From Platerodrilus igneus (Eukaryota; Arthropoda; Insecta; Coleoptera; Lycidae), in the NCBI GenBank assembly GCA_036346225.1, contig JARFIW010001480.1, forward strand, positions 14,627,501 through 14,691,500: a DNA stretch of 64,000 nucleotides, in the 5' to 3' direction. Below the pieces are notes generated by a model. That model did not search any database, had not been told where the DNA came from, and worked only from the letters and a program-made list of their open reading frames with translations. The translations under genes and the position numbers were made by a program. Positions 11,012-23,153 of the stretch are shown here, one piece after another. Within the stretch, counting starts at the first letter, position 1, and every line of letters begins with the position of its first letter.

Positions 11012-11746
11012 GGAGTAGATAAATTTTTTTATATGGTACGTAATTGTTACGCATAATAATATTGACATGATCTAGTACTGGTTGGTCTAATTTTATTTTA
11101 TCTTGTCAGTGAATAAAGAGTTATCCATAAAATGCAAAACAGTAATAACAATTAAAATCTATTGAAGCTCGTAACAGATTTCCAAAAAGGCATGGCATGT
11201 ATGCTGTTTTTACTCAATAATACTCAGTTGAAATACACAGGAGTTTATGTGTAACAGCAACCCAAGAAAAACAAGCATTTCGTAAACATATTGTGGACCC
11301 ATTATCACTTTTGCCTTGAGAATCGTATAAACAGTATGTACTTCTTTGAATTTCTTGAGTGGCATATAAATTAGTTTGATCACCTAGATAATTCAGAAAG
11401 TCATTGGAGAAAAAAGATAACAAAATGTTCTACTGTTATCGGAATTTGTGTTTGTAAACCAATATTGTTACCTTGAAAATCAAAAATGGGCGGTTCTTCT
11501 TCAATATCACACCAATGAACGTTTTGTTGGACATGTGAAACATTTTGAACATCAATTATATCAGTAATATCTACATCAGGATCATCTATATCAGGTTGAT
11601 CATTGTCATCATGATTCTCATCACTTGTGGCACTTTCAGAACAGGCAGTTCTATATCATCATCAAAGTTTTCCTGTAAAAACTTGTTCCACTCATCTCTG
11701 CATAGCATGCAAGTTCATCTTGGTTCAAACTAAGTTTGCGTGCCAT
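11012..11746 (-). pseudogene. piggyBac-like transposase, N-terminal half (broken)
   Basis: Starting at a methionine at 11746 (MARKLSLNQDELACYAE), the minus strand shows an acidic N-terminal region (WNKFLQENFDDDIELP, DDNDQPDIDDPDVDITDII). The first conserved piggyBac block follows (PPIFDFQGNNIG.. EHFVIFF), then after a shift SNDFLNYLGDQTNLYAT. After another shift comes YEMLVFLGLLLHIN, then MPFWKSVTSFNRF, LHFMDNSLFTDKIK and LDQPVLDHVNIIMRNNYVP. Coding similarity stops at about 11012, where the nested insertion begins. It is the upstream partner of the fragment at 8140-9045. Confidence 0.75.
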
Positions 11747-11789
11747 TTTCAGCAAATGTTTGCTTAGAATATCTCTAATTCTGCTAAAT

Positions 11790-12323
11790 AAGCACTACCG
11801 CAATGCTATCGGTTGCAAAACGATTCAAGAAAATGAAGCACTAGTATTAGTTCAATCTAATACGATTAACAAAAGTATTACTACTGATTCTCTGTTGGCA
11901 AACGAGATTAACCACACTGAATTGATCAATGTGGAATTTGACAGTGGCCTGCAGTTAATGGAAAACCTTACACATACACAAAATACAATAAATAATATTG
12001 ATAAGGTATAGAAACGGTTGAAAGCGTTTTTGCTCAACATGATACAAGTGTTCTAGAAGCAAATGCAAAAATTTTAGAAAAAATGGAGAATATAGGTGTA
12101 GAAAAAGAACTAGAAAAAGTATTTGTATCACTTGGCGAAGCTGATGAAAATCATAAAGAAAAACTCAAAGACATTTCTTTAAATAACGTACAAATTGAAA
12201 GTAGAATGAAGGTCGGTGACTACGTTTCAATATCAAGTGCATCCAATAGCTTTAAAGATCACTTATTCTAGCCTACGTCCATTATAAGTAAAAGAAAGCC
12301 TGCAGGCAGAGACATTGCAATAA
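11790..12323 (+). pseudogene. Pogo-like transposase-type gene, region before the PHD finger
   Basis: The plus strand encodes an acidic and polar stretch (TIQENEALVLVQSNTINKS .. HTELINVEFDSGLQLMENL). After a frameshift near 12008 it continues with AKILEKMENIGVEKELEKVF, then SASNSFKDHLF, a stop where tryptophan is expected, and PTSIISKRKP. The order 'FKxHLFWPT, then KRKP, then basic coiled region, then C-terminal PHD-like finger' is what I know from the C-terminal regions of pogo/Tigger-like DDE transposase genes in insects. No catalytic domain is present here, so the family call is tentative. The next segment of the same gene has been multiplied into the array at 12324. Confidence 0.45.
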
Positions 12324-14695
12324 GCAATCTCCTCTGCTGCATATAGAGAGTATCTTGTTGAAAAGGAAGACAAAAAACAGAAAATTGTAGAAGAAAAAGA
12401 GAAACGAAAACTACTTAAAATTTAAAATAGAAGTAATAAAAAAAGCATTACCAAAGAAAACATCAGATATGAAAAACGATAAGAAATTAAGTGAAGTGAC
12501 GGAAAATGCGATTAAAGTTGTTATCAGTTGTAGCACATGTGATGTGGAACTTGTTAGTAATGTTGAGGACGATGATTTAAAAAGTATAGGATGTGACCAA
12601 TGTAACAGATGTGCCATCAATCAGTAATCTCCTCCACTGCATATAGAGAGTATTTTGTAGAAAAGGAAGACAAAAAACAAAATATTGTAGAACAAAAAAG
12701 AAACGAAAACTACTTAAAATTCAAAATAAAAGAAATAAGAAAAAAGCATTACCAAAGAAAACATCAGATATAAAAAACGATAAGAAATTAAGTGAAGTAA
12801 CGGAAAATGCGACTAAAGTTGTTATCACTTGTAGCACATGTGATGAGGAACTTGTTAGTAATGTTGTGGACGATGATTTAAAAAGTATAGGATGTGACCA
12901 ATGTAACAGATGTGCCATCAGCAATCTCCTCCGCTGCATATAGAGAGTATCTTGTAGAAAAAGAAAACAAGAAACAGAAAATTGTAGACGAAAAAGAGAA
13001 ACGAAAACTACTTAAAGTTCAAAATAAAAATAATACGAAAAAAGCATTACCAAAGAAAACATTAGATATGAAAAACGCTAAGAAATTGAGTGAAGTGACG
13101 GAAACTGCGACTAAAGTTGTCATCACTGGTAGCACATGTGATGAGGTACATGTTAGTGATGTTGAGGACGATGATTTAAAAAATATAGGATGTGACCAAT
13201 ATAACAGATGTGCCATCAGCAATCTCCTCCGCTGCATACAGAGAGTATCTTGTAGAAAAGAAAAACAAAAAATTGTAGAAGAAAAAAAGAAACGAAAACT
13301 ACTTAAAACTCAAAATAAAAGTAATAAAAAAAAAGCATTACCAAAGAAAACATCAGATATGAAAAACGATAACAAATTAAGTGAAGTGACGGAAAATGCG
13401 ACTAAAGTTGTTATCACTTCTAGCACATGTGATGAGGAACTTGTTAGTGATGTTGAGGACGATAATTAAAAATATATAGGTTGTGACTAATGTAACAGAT
13501 GTGCCATCAGCAATCTCCTCCACTGCATATAGAGAGTATCTTGTAGAAAAGAAAAACAAAAACAGAAAATTGTAAAAATAAGAGAAACAAAAACTACTTA
13601 AAATTCAAAATAAAAGTAATAAGAAAAAAGCATTACCAAAGAAAACATCAGATATGAAAAACGATAAGAAATTAAGTGAAGTGACGGAAAATGCGACTAA
13701 AGTTGTTATCACTTGTAGCACATGTGATGAGGAACTTGTTAGTAATGTTGAGGACGATGATTTAAAAAATATAGTATGTGCTCAATGTAACAGATGTGCC
13801 ATCAGCAATCTCCTCCGCTGCATATAGAGAGTATCTTGTAGAAAAGGAAAACAAAAACAGAAAATTGTAGAAGAAAAAGAGAAACAAAAACTACTTAAAA
13901 TTCAAAATAAAAGTAATAAGAAAAAAGCATTACCAAAGAAAACATCAGATATAAAAAACGATAAGAAATTAAGTGAAGTGACGGAAAATGCGACTAAAGT
14001 TGTTATCACTTGTAGCACATGTGATGAGGAACTTGTTAGTAATGTTGAGGACGATGATTTAAAAAATATAGGATGTGCTCAATGTAACAGATGTGCCATC
14101 AGCAATCTCCTCTGCTGTATATAGAGAGTATCTTGTAGAAAAGGAAAACAAAAAACAGAAAATTGTAGAAGAAAAAGAGAAACGAAAACTACTTAAAATT
14201 CAAAATAAAAGTAATAAGAAAAAAGCATTACCAAAGAAAACATCGATATAAAAAACGATAAGAAATTAAGTGAAGTGAAGGAAAATGCGACTAAAGTTGT
14301 TATCACTTGTAGCACATGTGATGAGAAACTTGTTAGTGATGTTGAGGACGATGATTTAAAAAATATAGGATGTGCTCAATGTAACAGATGTGCCATCAGC
14401 AATCTCCTCTGCTGCATATAGAGAGTATCTTGTAGAAAAGGAAAACAAAAAACAGAAAATTGTAGAAGAAAAAGAGAAACGAAAACTACTTAAAATTCAA
14501 AATAAAAGTAATAAGAAAAAAGCATTACCAAAGAAAACATCGATATAAAAAACGATAAGAAATTAAGTGAAGTGAAGGAAATGCGACTAAAGTTGTTATC
14601 ACTTGTAGCACATGTGATGAGAAACTTGTTAGTGATGTTGAGGACAATGATTTAAAAAATATAGGATGTGACCAATGTAACAGATGGTATTATCT
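12324..14695 (+). repeat. Eight-copy tandem array of about 297 bp, derived from a transposase-type gene
   Basis: Units begin at GCAATCTCCTC: 12324, 12624 (GTAATCTCCTC), 12921, 13219, 13510, 13805, 14102 and 14399, giving periods of 291-300 bp. Each unit encodes, in one frame, SAISSAAYREYLVEK, a lysine-rich segment KKQKIVEEKEKRKLLK, KKALPKKTSDMK, LSEVTENATKVVI and the first zinc-ligand pairs STCDEE and IGCDQCNR. The junction joins CNR to the next unit in a different frame, and most units then meet TAG, so the array is not one long protein. Because some units are 298 bp and one TAG is CAG, an open frame of 191 codons survives at 12894-13469. Neighbouring copies are very similar, so the amplification is recent relative to the surrounding elements. 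Confidence 0.9.
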
Positions 14696-14771
14696 TATGT
14701 GTACTGATTTCTATGGAATGGCGTACGATGAAGCTAGTGCAAAGGATTTCATTTGTTTAAATTGTAGCTAG
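14600..14771 (+). pseudogene. PHD-type zinc finger C-terminus of the amplified gene
   Basis: The last unit runs on into unique sequence encoding CDQCNRWYYLMCTDFYGMAY then DEASAKDFICLNCS and a stop at 14769-14771. With the STCDEK pair just upstream, the spacing CxxC...CxxC..W...C...CxxC is that of a PHD finger; one of the inner ligands (normally H) is replaced by Y. This is the original 3' end of the gene, since only here does the finger complete itself. PHD fingers bind histone tails or other peptides; no function is claimed for this broken copy. Confidence 0.6.
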
Positions 14772-14842
14772 GTATAAGAATATAATGCATGATGTAGTAG
14801 TACCTAGGTACATATAATTGTTTTTGTCTACAGTTCTGCGTT

Positions 14843-16673
14843 GTGTATGAATTTATATTACGTTTATTTTTATATAACTGGAATTTTGAGTCCTGTTATC
14901 AAAAGCGTCACTCTAATTTACTACCAAACATTAGTATTCCAAATTATAATATGCTATCTATGCATAATTTCATAGAAGATGAAATTCTGAGTAAGATTAA
15001 TGTTTTGGATTGTAGCAAAAGTGCGGGTCCAGACGGAATCCCATCTGTTTTTATCACGCAATGTAAAAACTCGTTATTAACACCTTTATGCGATATTTTC
15101 AAAGATCCTTCAATGAGGGATGCTTTCCCACATTATGGAAATGCTCGTCTCTTTACCCTATATTTAAATTAGGGGCAAAAGATCAGGTTGAACATTATAG
15201 AGGTCTCCTTAATATGTATTATGGCAATAATATTGGAATCTATTGTCACAGATGAAATATTCTCCACCTAACAAACATTACATCGCTATCGAGCAACACG
15301 GATTCTTTAAAGGACGTTCTACTGCTACTAATTTGGCGATAATACAACATTTTTTAATATCAAATATGGAAAAAGGATTGCAGGTAGATGTAATCTACTT
15401 AGATATATCCAAAGCATTTGACAGTGTTTGCCATGGTATGCTCTTACAAAAATTGAAGGCAATTGGAATAATTGGTGTATATCTTACTTAGATAAAATCA
15501 TACTTAAGTGGTCGTATGCAGTACATACATTTATGCGGTATCAAATCTTCAGATATTAATGTGCTTTCTGGTGTCCCACGAGGATTGCATCTCGACCCCA
15601 TACTATTTCTACTATTTATCAACGACGTAGTCTTTATTTTTCAACACTGTAAATGCTTATTATATGCGGATGATTTGAAAATATTTGCAATAGTTAAATG
15701 CCCACAAGACTGCGATAACATTCAAGAGGATCTAAACGAAGTGTCAACATGGTGTAGCAAAAATGGTCTGGTCTTAAACACTGCTAAATGTAAATTTATG
15801 CATTTTCATCGCATTAAACAGCCAATATTATGTACCTATACAATACAAAAAACTGCAATTAAGTCCGTTGAGTTGATCTGTGATTTAGGTGTAATGTTTG
15901 ATTGTTTTCTTACATTTAATGAGCACATCAACAACATTACTGCTAAGGCATTTAGAATGCTAGGCTTTATTGGATGACATTGTGAAAATATTAACGATGT
16001 AAAAGTGATACAAATAATTTACAACAGCTTAGTGCGAAGTATTTTGGAATACAATAGTGTTATCTGGTCTCCCTCATATGAATGTCATAAACATTATTTA
16101 GAAAGGGTACAAAATACGTTTGTAAAATTTCTTTTATATAAGCTGCATTTTCCTTATGAACATGTACCCTATAGTGTTAGACTCCAACTCACTGGTATTA
16201 AAAGTCTAGAAATGAGAAGACGAAAAGCAATGTTATTCTTCTTACACAAGTTATTAAACAATTTTGTTGACTGTGAATACCTGCTGTCTAAGGGTATGGC
16301 TCAGAGTGCCAAGTTGCTTAACACGTTCTACCCAAACTTTCTATGTACAGTGTCATCGTATTAATTATGGTTGTACTGCTATTACTGAAAAACTTGCCAT
16401 TAATTTTAGCAAAGCACAAAGAAAACTGTCTATAATAGTAACATATTTGGTGTTTCATTCGATACCTATAGAAAATGGATCAATGAACAACTGTTAAATG
16501 ATGTAGACAGTCTATACTGACTGAGGGTTGATATTTTTCTGTATACTTGTTAGAATAGTACTTATTTAGAAACTATTTTAGAATATTTTATTATGATTGT
16601 ATGATTAGTGTGTTGTTCTTTGGTATATACGATATGGGTTGTCCTGTAGAGTATTAATAAATAAATAAATAAA
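14843..16673 (+). pseudogene. 5'-truncated Jockey/CR1-type LINE, reverse transcriptase
   Basis: Reverse transcriptase blocks appear in order in several frames: SAGPDGIPSVFI (about 15022), EQHGFFKGRSTATNL (15288), VIYLDISKAFDSVCHGML (15390), SGVPRGLHLDPILFLLFIND (15567; the usual QG is HL), LLYADDLKIFA (15655, catalytic YADD intact), and the C-terminal SLVRSILEYNSVIWSP (16025). Frame changes occur near 15170, 15490 and 15980. The copy ends in a (TAAA)n-type tail at 16652-16673, typical of LINE 3' ends. The endonuclease is missing; the 5' break lies against the PHD-gene end near 14830. Confidence 0.85.
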
Positions 16674-17067
16674 AACCTAATAAAGAAAACTATTTCCCAT
16701 TTTTATTTCTTGATTCTCAAAATTCACAAATAATGCAAACTATGATACATATAATATATATTATACAGGTATGTACCTACCTAATACAAATGCTATTTTG
16801 TATTTGAAGCCTGGTCGACTATAGGAATATATTTGGACAACATTAGATTCTGAGTGGTCGCCTATAGATTTTTTGCATAGTTTCAAATATTTATTTTTCA
16901 ATCTTATTACCGAAGCGATATTCTTAAACTGTAATTAAATTACAATAATATATTGTTTGATGTAAGCTGTAATTCCATTTTGCAATAGATCAATAGTTCT
17001 TAAACACATTTTGAAACAATTTTTAAAAATAACATCTCTCAATTGGTCAACTACTGGCACATTTACC
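16674..17067. other. Non-coding stretch
   Basis: AT-rich, no feature recognised. The minus-strand open frame 16935-17165 overlaps the aminopeptidase fragment in another frame and shows no domain of its own. Confidence 0.5.
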
Positions 17068-17331
17068 CTAATTTTCAGGTACAATTGTTTTAGGAAATGT
17101 AAATTCCACAGTTTCATTTTCAACTGAAGCTGTAATTGGATTTGTTGTTTGCCCGATGCTATCATTTCTTTTTAAAACAATACTATTAAGAACTACATTG
17201 ATAGAATTAAGTACAATTCTATCAGTTTCTCTATTAATCTGAATTTTATGGAAATCTGCTGATAAAGTGGATGTTTTTAAATTTGGTGTAAGTACAAGTG
17301 CATAATGCTTTGGCACAACCCCATCAGGTAA
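17068..17331 (-). pseudogene. M1 aminopeptidase (puromycin-sensitive type) N-terminal domain fragment
   Basis: Within a 137-codon open frame (17068-17481), the last 87 residues look like the first strands of the N-terminal beta-barrel domain of M1 metallo-aminopeptidases. They begin LPDGVVPKHYALVLTPNLKT, run through NRETDRIVLNSINVVLNSIV and end ENETVEFTFPKTIVPEN. In the family this domain precedes the GAMEN and HExxH catalytic domain, which is absent here. The frame stops directly after PEN, and the next residues downstream are not M1-like. Residues 1-50 do not look like the family. It could be a decayed exon of a diverged gene copy or a captured fragment; a live exon seems unlikely because of the stop and the absence of a convincing splice site at either edge. 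Confidence 0.55.
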
Positions 17332-17481
17332 TGTAATCGTTAGTGAAAAAAGATGACAAGTTTGGTTCTGTCTCAATTTGTTTTGGTTTCTTGTAGCAAG
17401 AAAATGAAAGATTTTAGGAAAGGTTTTAAAGAAATTCCTGAACTTGTCTAAAAATAAGACGACTATGCATAATGGGTTCAA

Positions 17482-19829
17482 ATAATATTATTTTATTGTG
17501 GCAGTTTTTAATTTGAAGCTTGTACCTTTGTGGGGTTCATATAGGTACAGAACATAATCTCAGAACTTGCGATAATCTAAGTAGCAAAACGTTAGCATAC
17601 AATTATGCAATTACAGTTCACAATGTTGAAACATAATGCAGAACTTAGCTTTTAAGAAGATCCAAGTAACATCCTATGACGCAATGTATATTTAATAAAT
17701 GAGATTTGGGATGTATTTAAAGAATGTTCATTCATATACTTATCCGTTTGCATGTATAGCACAGCGGGGCTATTATAAAAATTGAGCTCTAGCGTTTAGC
17801 CTAGAAACCCAAATAGTCAATGAATCTGTACAACTGGTTGCATAAATTACACGGAAAGTGTTGTTCTATATTAACACGAAAGTTGAAAAAACAGCATCTT
17901 TTTCTTATAAAAAAAAAACTTTTCTTGTCGAATTACAATGATAAAACAAACCCGAAATTTGTAAATAATGATTGTAAATTTTGGTTATTCATTTAAACAG
18001 AAGTATAGCGCATGAATTGCATAATCAAGTTATGTACATCTAAATCCTAGAATTGCTGCTTATCTATTTAGTCTTCTAGTTCTACAAAACACAACGTTTA
18101 CACTGAATTTCGAAAGTCGATCCGAAAAGACCTAGATATAAGATGCAAAACACGAGAAGCACGGGGTTCTGTTATATTACCGTTATGTATGCTGTGTGCT
18201 GTCAGTTTTATACCTCCTACTGCGAATGAAATAACTAACCATCTTCACTTCAAAGAATGCTCCGAATTCCTTTATCATTATATTTCAGCGTTTATTGTGG
18301 GGTCTCCGCAAATTGAATAATTTTAGTCTTACGCTAAAGTTATAAGTATTAAGCTATTAATCTCTGTAAAGTAGGTAGTTCGACTATTTGAAGCAGAAAT
18401 AAAGCCTTAATGAGCGCAGCCATTAAACTTTCCACACTTGCATACGTTTGTTTATTTAGATATTTATATACAACAAAAATAAATTCTATCACTTCATTCA
18501 AATAGTTTCGTCATTGTTATCAAATCATTTCAGTATTCCGAGCGTATAAATATTGAGCAATATTCATCTGTAACGAATATTTATGTATAAAAATGGTTGC
18601 TGAAACCGTGCGAAATTAAAGACAGCATACCTTTCGTAAAAGTCATGCGTGCTACCGTTGGTTTTAACGTTTAAAGAAAAGTTAATATTTTAGGCAACCA
18701 AACATACACATTTTGACTGAGTCGTTGTTTTAAAAAATTCAAACATTATCAAGTGAATTTAAAAATTCAATAAACAATTATTTCAATTCAAGACATAAGA
18801 TTATAAAGCTTGCAACATCCATCACACACATCGACTAGCTTATTCACTACAAGTGAAATGACGTCCATCAAATATACGTTATCCGGTTAATTGAATAAGT
18901 CAATACAGTTTCAACGGAAAATTAGATAAAAACATGGTACCCATCATGAAAAGTATTAACTAATAAAGAGACCAAGCAATTGCAGTAAATAAAAGGCAAT
19001 TAAATATTAAATTAGTTACACCTATAAAGGAGGGCGAGATGCTTAATAACGCACGCGTCTTTGTAATCATTTGTCACCTCGGTTTCTTTACTAATTGTGT
19101 GTATGTTAAATTGTAATACTATTTACATAGGTATGATACAAGTGTTGGAATCCAAGTAAATGAACATTTAAACATTTACAAGAATAAGATTAAATAATTT
19201 ATACACCGGCCCTTCCATTTTTAATGAACATGTCTTGCAAAAAAGACATTGTTTTGTGTCTTTTTGAACCTGTTTTAAACACAAAGTCCTACAAACGGCC
19301 GATACTGCTCATTAAATTAATATGCTTGGAGAATATAAGTTACTAACCGTGTTTTAGATAATGATTCTACCTTGTTAAATGATTTGATTTCTCTATTTCT
19401 TCAGCTAATTGTATTTATATTACCAAACCAGATTATTAATAAATATTTGATTTGAAAATCGACTACATACAGCAAGAACTGTGGCGGCGAAGGATGATTC
19501 CGTATGACTCCGAGATAATTCTGCTTCAGCTTAGGTTGGAAACTCTTCTTGTAGTGGACCAAGAACAGAAGTTTGCTTGGTATCGCACTTGTGGAATATC
19601 ATTTCCAAATAAAAGAAATCACAAAAATTGTAACATACAAAATAAAATGTATTAAGCATAGTAAACGGATCGCGGATTACATAAATCTCGTGCTATAATA
19701 TATCGTCAAAGCACGTAGCTCATCTCACGAGTACATGACGACTACTAACTGAACAGGTTTTAAGGAAGGGACGCAAACCCTTCATTCAATACATAGCTAA
19801 AGGCGGGTTTAAATAATAACAAGAAATAT
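17482..19829. other. AT-rich non-coding stretch
   Basis: No supported gene or repeat. The open frame at 19452-19655 has no recognisable domain. Poly-A runs occur at about 17909. Confidence 0.5.
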
Positions 19830-22594
19830 GCTTTTACATACCGCCCCCTTGAAAGTATTCAGGAGATACCTTGCAAAGTACTCCAGCAAAATTTATGATA
19901 AACTAAGATAAGCAAAAATAAAGAAACAAATCAGATAGAACACCATTTGTAAAAGGCCGAAGGTTCAACATAAGATGAGAAACAAACATTGCTAAAAAAT
20001 GGCGCAAAATGCTTAGAAAACGTTCAATTGTTAATTCGGTGGCTAATTCAATAAGCACCGCCTTGACGGCCATGCATATACAAAACGCAGACATGTGCCT
20101 TAAAAAACCGGCGATTACGATATTTAGCTTCTTTCAACAAAAAAGGACCAGCGTAGTCAACGCCGGAGACAGCAAAAAAGTGAGACATACTGAAGTGAGG
20201 ACTAGGTAGGTTTCCCATTATGTTAATCAATGGTTGCGGATTTTCCTTATAAAACAAAGAATGCATTTTTTTGATATTTTTGACTGCCGTTTTACCATTT
20301 AGGCTCCAGAAGTTGTACCGCACAAAAGATAATGTGGCATTACTACCGGCGTGAAGTTTACGCGTATGCTTGTTTAAAATAACGAGATCGGTAAATATAT
20401 GCCTTTTGAGGAGCACCACGGGGTGCTTGGCTGAACTATTTAGGTAAGAGTTTATAAGTCGACCTCCAACCCTCGGAATGCCATTATTATCAAGAAATAG
20501 GTTTATAACCTTTAGTTTGCTGCAATCTTTCACTCGGGCGTGGGCTCTTAGATAATGGATGTCGTCTGAAAATGCTGCATTCTGAACAGACTATATGAGG
20601 ATATTTTTACTGTGTGTTATTTCTTCACGAGTAAACGGCCCTGAAATCCCAGAGTTTGCATGTACCTTGCAATTTTTTGATGAACCTTAAACAATAGGTT
20701 GTGACATTTAATAATTTAGATAGGTTGCACATATTTTTAATGAATGTAAATTCTTGTTGAGGTTTGGTTTCCTGCCAGGTTAAAACAAAGGCACTGGCAT
20801 TGAATCCCGGAATGCCGGAGTAACTGACTGGCTGTAAAGTTAAATATACAAGTATTACTGGGCCAATTTGCAGCTGGCTCAGTTGAAAATTTGGGCCCGT
20901 GCCAACATAATTTACAACGTTGAAGCTCTCGGGGACTCACTCCTCTAGATATTAGATCAGCAGGATTGTCTGGCGTGCTTATGAGGTGCCAAATTTTCAA
21001 TATTTGTGAACATCTGAATTTCCGCCACTCGGTTACAAACGAAAGTTGTTAGGCTGCGGGGTTCTAAGACGAGCCAGCATAGACCTATCGTAGAATCAGT
21101 ATAGTAATACATTTTATCAAATTTCAGATCAATTGCAGCTAAGATGCCTTTGACAAGACGCGCTAACATCAAAGCACCGCATAACTCTGCACGCAACCAA
21201 GAAATGGCCTTAAGAGGTGTAACACGCGATTTCGCACAATACAAATTGCTTCCAATGTTACCTCATGAGTCTATAGAACACACATAAATTGTGGCACCAT
21301 AAGCATTTAAAGAGCTGTCGGAAAAGCAGTATAACTCAAGATAACACGGTTCCCTGGCGGTTACTTGGCGAGGTATTTTAAATGATTGAATTAAAGATAA
21401 ATTATCAATAAAATTTCTCCAAGTTCTGTATGTGTCATGAGGTACAGGATCGTACCAATCAATCTTTTGCAACCATAACCTTTGCAGAAGAATTTTTATA
21501 GTAACTATCATTGGCCCAAAAAGTACCAAATCGTAGATATAGTAGACAATACATTTCTTCTAAGTTAGCGCGTTTTGGATTTGATGTTTGAAGTAAAAAA
21601 AAATGTCGTCTCGAGAATTCCGGGTTATACCCAACGCCTTGCTGTAAGCTGGGTCAGTTGATATAAATTCTACATGTGGATTAGTTTCCTATATGTCGGA
21701 TAATACAGCACGACTATTAAATGTGAATTTTCGCAGATCGAAACCATAGGATTTTAGTATCTTAGTCAGGTTTTGACCGACGAGTTTAAGATCATCCTGA
21801 GTGGAGGCGCCAGTTATTACATCGTCAACGTAGTATCCAATTCGAGGATTTAACTCTCCCTGAGGTATTCAGTTTTACATTGAATGGAGATTTCTTTGAG
21901 GCAGCGTGTTGCTAAGTATCTGGAACTTGCCATAACATAAGTTACGGTTTGAAGTTGAAAAATTGCTTTCACGCCATAGTATGCGATGAAGATCGCGCTG
22001 ATTAGGTGCTATTAATATTTGGCGATACATTTTGGCGATGTCTGCTGTAAATACGTAATTGTGTTGACGAAATTTTAAGATGGTGGAGAATAAATCATTC
22101 TGCACCGAGGGACCGACAGCGAGAACGCTATTTAACGAAAGTCCTGTAGTAGTAGTGGCATAGGCATCAAAAAGACTCGAATTTTTGTAGTTACGCTATC
22201 AGCCTTCTCTACCGCATGATAGGGTATATAATAGGAGGAATAGGAAGCGTTTGGATTTTCAGTAAGCTCTATTTGTAACATGTGATCTAACGCCTTGTAT
22301 TCTGACATAAATTCTATGTATGTTTGTCTTAGCATAGCATTTTGCTGTATCTTTCTTTCTATAGCCAGAAAGCGCTTTTGAGCAACGCTGTAAGATTCAT
22401 CAAATTTTAAAATTTTGTTACTTTAATAATAAACTAACTTGAAAACTCCAGTAGCGTCGCGTTCAGCGGCAGCCTTAATGTTCTTCCCACTGTTCTTCTC
22501 CGAAGAAATGTCAGAGTTTTTTTTTTGAACGTTTTCATCAATAATCCAAAATTTTTCTAATGAGTTTTGAAATTTAGCCGTGGATGTTAACAAA
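19830..22594 (-). pseudogene. BEL/Pao retrotransposon pol fragment (BEL-1)
   Basis: Minus-strand BEL/Pao pol in pieces, from upstream to downstream. The RT N-terminus is LEKFWIIDE, AQKRFLAIERKIQQNAMLR, SYYIPYHAVEK. Next come VFTADIAKMYRQILIAP (21990-22060) and GYYVDDVITGA (about 21840, catalytic YVDD intact). The A17-type linker and RNase H follow (ELYCFSDSSLNAYGA, KSRVTPLKAISWLRAELCGA, YYTDSTIGLCWL, STPDNPADLISRG). Then the H2C2 zinc-binding region (IPRVGGRLINS .. KLHAGSNATLSFVR) and the integrase start (VSGVDYAGPF, CMAVKAVLIELATELT). It stops inside the integrase core near 19830. Many frameshifts and stops occur. The 5' part, gag and both LTRs are missing; the SINE array begins 4 bp beyond the RT start. 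Confidence 0.9.
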
Positions 22595-22597
22595 AAT

Positions 22598-22668
22598 GGC
22601 GGCTCCGTGGTGTAGTTGATGTGTGTGTGACTACTATACCCAAGGTCCCGGGTTCAAATCACGACACG
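22598..22668 (+). repeat. SINE tRNA-derived head 1
   Basis: GGCGGCTCCGTGGTGTAGTT starts the head; TGGTGTAGTTG is the A-box-like (Pol III) block and GGTTCAAATCAC near 22652 the B-box-like block. The same head with B box GGTTCGAATCC appears in the isolated copy at 44572-44876, which shows a tRNA origin. Confidence 0.8.
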
Positions 22669-23153
22669 GTCCGCTTGAAAAATTTTAGACGAGCATTTTT
22701 CCTAAAAATACGCCGTCGTTCGGATAAGAGGTAAAACTGAGGTCTTGTGTGTAAGTGTTGTCACGCACGTTAAAGATCCCCACCTTACTTGGAACAGCAA
22801 GGGTTCGGCAAAATTAAAAAATTTTCAGGTAAAAAAACTCGCTTCCTGGCCAACGTAGTACCTTCGGGTGGAGCATTGGAAAACCACATGTAGAGCAGGT
22901 AATTCCACGATCCGCTTGAAAAATGTTAGGCGAGCATTTTTCACAAAAATACGCCCTCGTTCGGATGAGAGGTAAAATGGAGGTCCCGTGTGTGAGTGTT
23001 GTCACGCACGTTAAAGATCCCTACCTTGCTCGGAACAGCAAGGGTTCGGCAAAATTCAAAATTTTTCAACTAAAAAAAATCGCTTCCTGGCCAATGTAGT
23101 ACCTTCGAGTGGAGCATTGCAAAAAAATCAAATGTAGGGGGCAGGTAATTTGG

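Larger units (their letters stand above)
7883..11746 (-). mobile_element. piggyBac-like transposon, split by nested insertions
   Basis: One piggyBac-like element appears to span this stretch on the minus strand. The N-terminal half of the transposase lies at about 11012-11746 and the C-terminal half at 8140-9045. The two protein halves meet at neighbouring residues of the family alignment, around the first catalytic aspartate region. The 2-kb gap between them is filled by a LINE 3' end and a Crypton-like element. The downstream terminus is TTAA followed by CACGTTGACTGCC at 7883. I cannot find the matching upstream end; another transposase remnant begins by about 11790, so that side looks truncated. 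Single-element origin is inference from the alignment continuity. Confidence 0.7.

Noticed and set aside
12894..13469. 191-codon lysine-rich protein
   Set aside because: It is two units of the 297-bp array read across a junction; the frame is open only because of indels and one altered stop.
22598..22668. Real tRNA gene
   Set aside because: A and B boxes are present but the sequence does not fold to a full tRNA and is attached to a repeated SINE body in every copy.
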